DNA of 64,000 nt, taken from positions 1,061,684 to 1,125,683 of the forward strand of contig CP070701.1 of assembly GCA_020349885.1 (NCBI GenBank). Direction: 5' to 3'. Positions within the stretch are counted from its first letter, which is position 1. Each line of letters starts with the position of its first letter. A program made the translations under genes and the position numbers. The notes under the pieces are model-generated. The model saw only the letters and a list, made by a program, of their open reading frames with translations. It had not been told where the DNA came from and ran no database searches. The stretch is from Acidobacteriota bacterium (GTDB lineage: Bacteria; Acidobacteriota; G020349885). This document shows, piece by piece, positions 1 to 5,857 of the stretch.

Positions 1-32
1 GCCCTCTCAGCGGTCTTATTTTTGGAGGCGTT

Positions 33-2366
33 ATGCCCGTTAGTGAAATGTTGGAGCGACAATACAACATCACGGCCCGGCCGGGAGGCCCGAATGTAGA
101 ATGCCCCAAGTGCGGCAAAAAAACCTTCTCCGTCATGAAGGATGACCGCTTCGGACAGTGTTGGCGACCAGACTGTGGATACACCATACTCTCAAGGCAG
201 GGAGAGAATGGGGGAGGGGGTAGTGCCCCCCCTGAAAACACTGCAAACGTGCAATCGCAACCCGCTTACAGAGTAAAGAAGCGATTGCAAGGCGGGTGCA
301 AACGCAGTGCAAACGAGAGGCAATCGCAAGGCGGTTTAACGCTTGAGGAATACGCCGAAGCCAAGCACCTACCCGTTGATTTTCTGCGCCGGATAGAGTT
401 GAGCACCATCCCTAACTATTGCGACCAGAAGGCGCTTCGCATTCCCTACCTTGACGCCAGCTGCAGGGCTGTAGCTGTCCGCTTCCGGCTATCCCTTGTC
501 AAGTCCAGCGATGGCGATAACCGCTTTCGGTGGCGAAGGGGCGACAAACCCTGCCTCTATGGGCTGTGGCGGCTGAAACAAGCGCGTGAAAACGGGAGCG
601 TAGTTTTGGTGGAGGGCGAGTCGGATGCACAGACGCTATGGTTCTACGGCATTCCAGCCCTTGGCATTCCGGGGTCGAATACGTGGCAGGAACCATGGGC
701 CGAATACCTTAAGGGTATTCCCGTCATCTATGTGGTGCTTGAGCCGGACAGCGGCGGCGAAGCCGTGCGGAAATGGCTCGCCAAATCCTCGATCCGCGAC
801 AAGGTAAAGCTCATCACCCTCGAAGGAACAAAAGACCCGTCAGAGCTACACGTTGCTAATCCCAAAGGCTTTCTGGAAGCGTGGCAGAAGGCCGTGGACG
901 CGGCGAAGCCCTGGACGGAGTTAGAAAAGGCGGAAATCAAGGCACGCAGGAAAGAAGCATGGCAAAAGTGTGAAGCGCTGGCACGGGAACCGAATATCCT
1001 TGAGCGATTCGCCGAAGCGGTGACGCAGGCGGGTCTTGTAGGAGAAACCCGTGCGGCCAAGCTTCTCTACCTTGCCTGTACAAGCCGCTTTTTAGAAAGA
1101 CCCGTCTCTGTGGTCGTCAAAGGACCTTCCGGTGGTGGGAAATCCTTTTTGGTGCAGAAGGTCTTGAGTTTCTTCCCCCAAAGCGCTTCCTACGTCTTAA
1201 GCTCCATGAGCGATAAGACACTGGCGTTTTCCAAGGAACCCCTTTCGCACCGGATGCTAGTGCTTTATGAAGCCGTTGGACTTGGGCAGGACTGGACAAG
1301 CTATTTTGTGAGGACCCTTTTAAGCGAAGGTCATGTGCGGTATGAATTCGTAGACAAATCAAAAGGAGGGCTCAAGGCACGTCTTATCGAACGAGAGGGG
1401 CCAACCGGACTCATCACCACGACGACCGCAATCCGCCTCGATGGGGAGTTAGAGACACGCCTTTTCTCGGTAGAGATTACGGATACCCCGGAACAAACCT
1501 ACCGCATTCTTATGGAACTTAACGAAGACAGGAATGGCATGGTTGATTTCGCTCCGTGGCACGCCCTTCAGAAGTGGCTTGAGGTGGTTGAGCATCGCGT
1601 AACCGTTCCCTTTTGGAAGGCGTTGGCACAAAGGATTTCCCCGGCGGCTACACGGATGCGCCGAGACGGCGGGGCTATCTTGGGTCTCATAAAAGCCCAC
1701 GCCATCCTGCACCATGAAAGCAGGAAGCGTGATAAGGAAGGACGCGTTGAGGCAACCCTCAATGACTTTGCCGCAGTACGCGAGCTAGTAGTTGATTTGA
1801 TTTCCCAAGGACAGGGAAGCTCCGTTTCAACGGTTGTCCGAGAAACGGTCGAAGCTGTGAAGGAACTCCTAGAAGCGGGGGCCGACGAGGTTACGGTTAA
1901 GCAAGTTGCACATCAACTAGGCCGAGACGAGTCCACGACATGGCGGCGCGTAAAGAAGGCTCTTTTCGGGGGCTATCTAGAAAATCGCGAGATGAAACCA
2001 AGGCGACCTGCGCGGCTAGTCATTGGAGCCCACTTGCCAGACGACCAGCCCGTGTTGCCTCCCGTTGAGGCGTTGCGCGATTGCATGGGCGATTGCACAC
2101 CGATTGCAGAGGGCGATGCAAACGCTACTACAGAGGGAGATTCGGTGAGCGATTGCACGATTGCACCGATTGCAGAAGGTATACCTACCCCCCTCCCACC
2201 TAAACCCGACAACTGGCCCGAACCGTGGCGGTCATCCTTTCAGGGACTGGTCAAGCATTATTTGGAAAAAGGCATGGGCGAAGATGAAGCGAAGCAATTA
2301 GCCGAACGCAAGCTCCGCGACGAACACGACGGTGGCAATAATGGCAAAGGGAGCAAGAATGCCTAA
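33..2366 (+). CDS. Primase/helicase-like replication protein of the element (zinc ribbon, TOPRIM, P-loop ATPase)
   Basis: A 777-residue protein. The N-terminus has a zinc ribbon (C24, C27, C43, C48) like those of DnaG-type and phage primases. A TOPRIM-like segment follows at about residues 187-270, with the acidic motif VEGESD near residue 195 and EPD near 236. A P-loop (GPSGGGKS) sits near residue 364, with a possible Walker B strand (LVLYEA) near 410. Residues 615-660 look like a helix-turn-helix. The arrangement fits a primase fused to an ATPase/helicase that starts replication of a mobile element; the ATPase subfamily is not recognised. The ATG has GGAGG four bases upstream. The linker after the zinc ribbon and the segment near residues 680-715 are low-complexity and encode the repeated GCGATTGCA motif annotated separately. 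Confidence 0.8.
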   Translation: MPVSEMLERQYNITARPGGPNVECPKCGKKTFSVMKDDRFGQCWRPDCGYTILSRQGENGGGGSAPPENTANVQSQPAYRVKKRLQGGCKRSANERQSQGGLTLEEYAEAKHLPVDFLRRIELSTIPNYCDQKALRIPYLDASCRAVAVRFRLSLVKSSDGDNRFRWRRGDKPCLYGLWRLKQARENGSVVLVEGESDAQTLWFYGIPALGIPGSNTWQEPWAEYLKGIPVIYVVLEPDSGGEAVRKWLAKSSIRDKVKLITLEGTKDPSELHVANPKGFLEAWQKAVDAAKPWTELEKAEIKARRKEAWQKCEALAREPNILERFAEAVTQAGLVGETRAAKLLYLACTSRFLERPVSVVVKGPSGGGKSFLVQKVLSFFPQSASYVLSSMSDKTLAFSKEPLSHRMLVLYEAVGLGQDWTSYFVRTLLSEGHVRYEFVDKSKGGLKARLIEREGPTGLITTTTAIRLDGELETRLFSVEITDTPEQTYRILMELNEDRNGMVDFAPWHALQKWLEVVEHRVTVPFWKALAQRISPAATRMRRDGGAILGLIKAHAILHHESRKRDKEGRVEATLNDFAAVRELVVDLISQGQGSSVSTVVRETVEAVKELLEAGADEVTVKQVAHQLGRDESTTWRRVKKALFGGYLENREMKPRRPARLVIGAHLPDDQPVLPPVEALRDCMGDCTPIAEGDANATTEGDSVSDCTIAPIAEGIPTPLPPKPDNWPEPWRSSFQGLVKHYLEKGMGEDEAKQLAERKLRDEHDGGNNGKGSKNA
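242..327. repeat. Iteron-like cluster 1 inside the primase gene
   Basis: Six related short motifs lie within 86 bases: TGCAAACG at 242, 297 and 308, TGCAATCGC at 250, GCGATTGCA at 281 (inverted relative to the one at 250) and GCAATCGC at 320. The same core recurs near the 3' end of the gene in other reading frames. Conservation of the DNA rather than the peptide suggests protein-binding sites such as replication iterons. This is inference. Confidence 0.5.
2077..2174. repeat. Iteron-like cluster 2 inside the primase gene
   Basis: CGATTGCA occurs six times in 98 bases, beginning at 2078, 2090, 2101, 2150, 2158 and 2167; three copies are the full GCGATTGCA. A shortened GCGATGCAAACG lies at 2113. 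The first three copies are 12 and 11 bases apart, close to one helical turn; the last three are 8 and 9 apart. Some copies are read as GAT-TGC and others as CCG-ATT-GCA. Confidence 0.5.
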
Positions 2367-2592
2367 AGCCGGACTTGAAGTACTCTCCATCGCTATTTTG
2401 AAGCGGCTGAGGACGATTCCTCAACTGGTGGTTGAGTATCCTGGGCTCTGCCCGTCGGAGGATTCCCTTCGTTGGCGACTTCGAATGCTCAAGGCTGATA
2501 TCGGCCCCGACTTAAGGGTGTGCGGAGTGTATAGAGATAGGAGAAAAATTCTCATTGACCCAGCGGTGTTTTTCAAGGAAGTTCTCCAATGA
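2359..2592 (+). CDS. Small basic protein of the element, possible excisionase-like DNA-binding protein
   Basis: The protein has 77 residues if it starts at the ATG at 2359, which has GGGAG five bases upstream and overlaps the end of the primase gene. In-frame ATGs at 2332 and 2341 lack such a site. It is basic, with a helical N-terminal half (AILKRLRTIPQLV) and a segment (SEDSLRWRLRMLKADIG) that could form a winged helix or MerR/Xis-like fold. Position between a replication gene and the integrase module fits an accessory DNA-binding protein. No family is recognised with confidence. Confidence 0.55.
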   Translation: MPKAGLEVLSIAILKRLRTIPQLVVEYPGLCPSEDSLRWRLRMLKADIGPDLRVCGVYRDRRKILIDPAVFFKEVLQ

Positions 2593-2606
2593 AAGAGCTA
2601 ATTAAC

Positions 2607-2621
2607 GGGCACAGCGTGCCC
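2607..2621. repeat. Short inverted repeat between element genes
   Basis: GGGCAC, a three-base loop AGC, then GTGCCC form a perfect 6-bp hairpin 14 bases after the stop of the preceding gene and just before the GGGGAGG at 2627. It lacks a T-tract, so it is more likely an operator or mRNA structure than a terminator. Confidence 0.3.
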
Positions 2622-2632
2622 ATAAAGGGGAG

Positions 2633-3055
2633 GTGTTACCGGATAATATGTATAGATTGAGAGCGCTTCAGATACGAAGATGTAAGGGCATCAAAAAGGA
2701 TGGGGAGCCTTGTGGAGGTTGGGCTATGTGGGGGCATCCAGAGCAATTGTGCAATATGCATGCGGGAGTTTGGAAGAAAAGGGACCCCAAAGCCCCTCGC
2801 CCTCCACGGCGAGCCCGGTCGGTCATTTGCCGTTGTGAAGCGTATAACTGGCCCCACCGTCCCGGGGGTGGGCTGTGCCGGTGGCCCGATCCACCGTTGT
2901 GGAGGCACCCGACTCCGGCAGGAACGCACTCGCCACATCGCAGGCGGTCGTGGGAGGAAATGCTTGCGTGGTGGGCCCTCACTCCTAGGCAAAGGTGGGC
3001 GATAAGGGAGGCGCAAAAAAGGAAGCGAAGACGAAAATCTCATTTTCCCGCTTGA
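2633..3055 (+). CDS. Small zinc-binding, arginine-rich element protein
   Basis: The frame is 140 residues from a GTG at 2633, or 135 from the ATG at 2648. GGGGAGG at 2627-2633 overlaps the GTG and is rather far (14 bases) from the ATG, so the start is uncertain. The N-terminal part has the pattern C-x9-C-x13-C-x2-H (RRCKGIKKDGEPC ... LCNMH), typical of small phage-type zinc-binding proteins of unknown role. A second cysteine/proline-rich segment follows, and the C-terminus is highly basic. It precedes the promoter of the ribbon-helix-helix/integrase pair. The function is unknown; nucleic-acid binding is a guess from charge and zinc motif. Confidence 0.55.
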   Translation: MLPDNMYRLRALQIRRCKGIKKDGEPCGGWAMWGHPEQLCNMHAGVWKKRDPKAPRPPRRARSVICRCEAYNWPHRPGGGLCRWPDPPLWRHPTPAGTHSPHRRRSWEEMLAWWALTPRQRWAIREAQKRKRRRKSHFPA

Positions 3056-3080
3056 CAAATACTTCAATATGCATTACAAT
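3052..3080 (+). promoter_or_regulatory. Sigma-70-type promoter for the RHH-integrase pair
   Basis: TTGACA at 3052-3057, a 17-base spacer and TACAAT at 3075-3080 make a near-consensus promoter. The predicted start of transcription (about 3087) lies three bases before the ATG at 3090, and this rules out the upstream in-frame ATG at 3069, which would lie in the spacer. Confidence 0.8.
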
Positions 3081-3083
3081 GCA
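3070..3083. promoter_or_regulatory. Palindromic operator candidate over the -10 element
   Basis: TGCATT-AC-AATGCA is a perfect 14-bp inverted repeat that covers the whole -10 hexamer of the promoter above. A dimeric ribbon-helix-helix repressor encoded immediately downstream is the obvious candidate ligand, giving autoregulation of itself and the integrase. Confidence 0.55.
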
Positions 3084-3089
3084 GGGCAG

Positions 3090-3263
3090 ATGGCAAGACG
3101 AAAGAAGAAGATTCGAACAAAGGACGCGCAGATCACTCTGCGTTTGAGTAGCACCCTTAGGAAGGCGCTGGAAGAGAAGGCCCGCGCCCGTGAGATTGAT
3201 CTTACAACCTACTGCCGCATGCTCCTCAAGCTCGGGGTGGATAAAGAGAAAAAAGAGAGGTGA
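3090..3263 (+). CDS. Ribbon-helix-helix (CopG/Arc-type) DNA-binding protein
   Basis: A 57-residue protein with a very basic N-terminus (MARRKKKIRTK), then a short strand and two helices (QITLRLSSTLRKALEEKA, DLTTYCRMLLKLG), the length and pattern of a ribbon-helix-helix domain. Such proteins bind palindromic DNA as dimers through the strand residues. The start was chosen at 3090 because the promoter occupies the bases upstream. It shares a transcript with the integrase, whose start overlaps or lies six bases after its stop. The likely role is transcriptional repressor or recombination directionality factor of the element; which one cannot be told from sequence. Confidence 0.75.
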   Translation: MARRKKKIRTKDAQITLRLSSTLRKALEEKARAREIDLTTYCRMLLKLGVDKEKKER

Positions 3264-3268
3264 TCCCC

Positions 3269-4327
3269 ATGCCACTATGGAAATTCGGAAAAGTTTGGCA
3301 CTATCGCACTCAGCGCAACGGACGGCGCTTCAGCGTCTCCCTCAAGACGAATGACAAGGCAGAGGCGGAGCGCCGAGCAGCCAAGATGCTGCGAGAAATC
3401 GAGAGCGGGGAGTTTGACGTAACCCAGCGAGGCATCCCGCTTGCCAGCGCCGCCAAGCGTTTCCTGGAGCAAATGAAGCCTCGATGGCACCCTGAAACTT
3501 GCCGATACCATGCCCTTCATATCAAGCACCTGCTCGATTTCTTCGGTCCGAACCTCACACTGGAAGCTTTCAACCGTAGGACAACGGCTGATTACATTAA
3601 GCACCGCAAGGCCTCAATAACGCGCCCTTCAAACGCCACTATTAACAAAGAAATCGGCACACTCTATCAAATGCTACACCAAATGACGGGAAGAAGGCAC
3701 AGCATCGAAAAACTCCCTGTAGACCGGAAACCTCAACGCCACCTTAGCTCCCAGGAAGAAGCCGACCTGCTCAAGGCATGTAGGAACGGCCACAGGGTTT
3801 CTCCCGACCTCTACGACGCGGTTGTGGTGTGCCTGGACACCGGCTTGCGGAGAGGCGAGCTTTTCCGCATCACGCCTTGGCACCTTGACATAGAAAACAA
3901 GCAGCTTACCGTGCCGATCTCGAAGACTCACCGGTTCAGAGTAATTCCCTTAACCCCCAGAGCGTTCAGCATTCTCGTGAATCGCGCCAAGACAAGGAGG
4001 GCTGATAAACCGGTCTTCTCGCACGAGGACGGCACACCGCACGTTGAATACCTAAGGATGCCCCTGGAAAGGGCGTATAAGAGGGCAGGGCTACCATCGG
4101 CACGGCCTTGGTACACGCTCCGCCACACCTTTGCCAATAAGCTGCTAAGGAAGGGTGCACCAATCTACGAAGTAAGGCTCTTGATGGGCCACACCACAGT
4201 CACGACCACGGAAATCTACGCTAACTTGCAGCCTCAAAATCTCCATGGGACAATAGGGCTGATAGCCGAAGAAGAGAGCGAAAAGTCCGGGGCAGTGGTT
4301 GAAAAACGGTTGAAACTGGTAAAGTGA
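3269..4327 (+). CDS. int: Tyrosine recombinase / phage-type integrase
   Basis: The protein has 352 residues from the ATG at 3269, which follows AGAGGTGA at good spacing; a GTG at 3260 overlaps the previous stop and is an alternative. There is an N-terminal arm-type domain (about residues 5-60), a SAM-like core-binding domain (70-150) and a catalytic domain (155-325). Active-site residues visible are Arg194 (TGLRRGEL), a Lys near 222 (SKTHRFR), Arg285-His286 (YTLRHTFA), the GH of LLMGHTT, and nucleophile Tyr317 (EIYANL). The first histidine of the HxxR box is Tyr here, as in many family members. It should catalyse integration and excision of the element. It abuts the 5' side of the tRNA-Arg, an uncommon orientation. 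Confidence 0.93.
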   Translation: MPLWKFGKVWHYRTQRNGRRFSVSLKTNDKAEAERRAAKMLREIESGEFDVTQRGIPLASAAKRFLEQMKPRWHPETCRYHALHIKHLLDFFGPNLTLEAFNRRTTADYIKHRKASITRPSNATINKEIGTLYQMLHQMTGRRHSIEKLPVDRKPQRHLSSQEEADLLKACRNGHRVSPDLYDAVVVCLDTGLRRGELFRITPWHLDIENKQLTVPISKTHRFRVIPLTPRAFSILVNRAKTRRADKPVFSHEDGTPHVEYLRMPLERAYKRAGLPSARPWYTLRHTFANKLLRKGAPIYEVRLLMGHTTVTTTEIYANLQPQNLHGTIGLIAEEESEKSGAVVEKRLKLVK

Positions 4328-4369
4328 CTGTGAGCGGATTTTTAAAAAGCTCTTTATTTATAGGCACTT

Positions 4370-4443
4370 GCGCCTGTAGCTCAATCGGATAGAGCAGCGG
4401 TTTCCTAAACCGCAGGTTGGGGGTTCAATTCCCTCCAGGCGCG
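4370..4443 (+). tRNA. tRNA-Arg (anticodon CCT)
   Basis: A full cloverleaf: acceptor GCGCCTG/CAGGCGC, D-arm GCTC/GAGC, anticodon stem GCGGT/ACCGC with loop TTCCTAA (anticodon CCT, reads AGG), variable loop AGGTT, T-stem GGGGG/CCCTC with one G-T pair around TTCAATT, discriminator G. CCA is not encoded. The bases just upstream are AT-rich and part of the element, with a TTATAG seven bases before the tRNA that may act as a -10. The tRNA ends four bases before the stop of the convergent hflX gene. Confidence 0.95.
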
Positions 4444-4447
4444 CCCT

Positions 4448-5755
4448 TCATCCGTCGCCGGCCGACGCGTCCAGAATCTCCCGGATGCGCGCGTAGCGGC
4501 GAGGGCTCGTGCGGAACCTCAGGACGGCCTTTGAATCTTGAATGTTTTCGTCGAGCACGTGCGCGAGCTCGTGAATCGAGGCGCGCACCTTGGGCTCGCG
4601 GACGAGATTCACCTCGACCGTGTCCTCCTTGTAGCTTGCGGCCACTCGCCCAAGGAACGCCTCGCGCAGGGCGGCGATGCTTTTTTCCTCGCGCGCGCAG
4701 ACGAACAGGGCGTCGGGGCACAGCCTGCGGGCGCGCTCGAGATGGGCGTCCTCGGCCCGGTCGGTCTTGTTGAAGATGCGGAGGCGGGGCAGCTCGTGCA
4801 GGCGCAAGTCCGCCAAAATGCCTTCGGTCGTCTGCATCTGTTCCGCGAACCGCGGATGCGAGACGTCCACCACTTCGAGGAGAAGGTCGGCCTGGGCTAG
4901 TTCTTCGAGCGTGCTCTGGAACGACGCGACGAGGCGCGGCGGAAGTTTTCTCAAAAAACCCACCGTGTCGGTGAGGAGCATGGTTTCGCCGAAGGGGCCG
5001 CGCATGGAGCGCACCGTCGAATCAAGCGTCGCAAAGAGGCGGTCCTCGACGAACACGCGCGCCTTCGTGAGGGCGTTGAAGAGAGTGCTCTTGCCGGCGT
5101 TCGTGTAGCCGACGAAGGCGATCTGGAAAAACGCCTCGCGGGGCGCGCGGCGGACGGCGCGGGCGCGGGCGATTTTCTCAAGGTCGCGCCGCAGGCGCCG
5201 GATGCGGTCGCGCAGGATGCGCCGGTCGACCTCAATCTGGGTTTCGCCGGGCCCCGCGCGCGCCGAGAGACTTCCCCGCTGGCGCTCCAGGTGCGACCAG
5301 CGGCCCGCAACGTGCGAGAGGTAGTATTCCGACCGCGCAAGCTCCACCTGCGTCTTGGACTCGTGGGAGCGTGCGCGACGCGCGAAGATTTCCAAAATGA
5401 GAAGAGTGCGGTCCATGACCTCGACGCCCAGAAGGCGGGTCAGGTTGCGCTCCTGCGCCGGGGAAAGCTCGCAGTCGAAAATCACCTGCGTGGCCTGCTC
5501 GCGGCGCACGTGCTCGCCAAGCTCCTGCGCCTTGCCTTGGCCGAGGTAGGTGGCGGGGTCCGGGCGGCCGCGCTGCTGACTCACGCGGTCCACGACGATG
5601 CTCCCGAGCGTGTCGGCGAGCCGCGCAAGCTCGTCCAGCGAATCTTCCGCTTCCCAGTCGGCGCCGCCTTTAAGCGCGACGCTTACGAGGATCGCGCGCG
5701 CGGCGCTTTCGCTCCCGGCGGGAATGCTTTCCATGCGTTTCTTTTCTCGTTCCAT
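4448..5755 (-). CDS. hflX: GTPase HflX
   Basis: A 435-residue protein. The N-terminal HflX-specific domain (about residues 10-195) contains the family hallmarks YLGQGKAQEL and SPAQERNL and ends in a coiled segment with ARAGPGETQIEVDRR. The G domain follows with G1 GYTNAGKST (about residue 213), G3 DTVGFLRKLP and G4 FNKTDR. HflX binds 50S or 70S ribosomes and splits stalled ribosomes after stress. Length matches the usual 360-450. The ATG at 5755 begins MEREKKR; an ATG at 5734 is an alternative, since the 5755 ATG overlaps a TACAAT that may be a -10 element. The gene converges on the tRNA and diverges from the next gene. Confidence 0.93.
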   Translation of the reverse strand: MEREKKRMESIPAGSESAARAILVSVALKGGADWEAEDSLDELARLADTLGSIVVDRVSQQRGRPDPATYLGQGKAQELGEHVRREQATQVIFDCELSPAQERNLTRLLGVEVMDRTLLILEIFARRARSHESKTQVELARSEYYLSHVAGRWSHLERQRGSLSARAGPGETQIEVDRRILRDRIRRLRRDLEKIARARAVRRAPREAFFQIAFVGYTNAGKSTLFNALTKARVFVEDRLFATLDSTVRSMRGPFGETMLLTDTVGFLRKLPPRLVASFQSTLEELAQADLLLEVVDVSHPRFAEQMQTTEGILADLRLHELPRLRIFNKTDRAEDAHLERARRLCPDALFVCAREEKSIAALREAFLGRVAASYKEDTVEVNLVREPKVRASIHELAHVLDENIQDSKAVLRFRTSPRRYARIREILDASAGDG

Positions 5756-5804
5756 TGTAGCACATGGCCCCCGCCCCACATCCGCCGCGTCGGCGCGCCC
5801 TCGG

Positions 5805-5833
5805 TTGCTTTTGGGGTGCGCGGGAGGTAAAGT
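5805..5833 (+). promoter_or_regulatory. Possible promoter for the phosphatase-fold/TPR gene
   Basis: TTGCTT, a 17-base spacer and TAAAGT lie in the 102-base divergent gap with hflX, about 25 bases before the ATG at 5858. The match is moderate. Confidence 0.35.
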
Positions 5834-5857
5834 GCTTTTGCGGGAAACCGATACGTT

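Larger units (their letters stand above)
1..4369. mobile_element. Right end of an integrative element (partial)
   Basis: The stretch carries a replication/primase-like gene, two small proteins, a ribbon-helix-helix protein and a tyrosine recombinase that stops 42 bases before a tRNA-Arg gene. G+C is clearly lower than in the chromosome beyond the tRNA, which supports horizontal acquisition. The left end lies outside the window, so the partner attachment site cannot be seen. No capsid, tail or conjugation genes are visible. It could be the end of a prophage, a phage satellite or an integrated plasmid. The extent is inferred from gene content and the tRNA boundary. Confidence 0.75.

Noticed and set aside
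242-2174. GCGATTGCA as a CRISPR or as the cyanobacterial HIP1 repeat (GCGATCGC)
   Set aside because: Copies are 8-9 bases with irregular spacing and no spacers, and HIP1 is a different palindrome spread over whole genomes.
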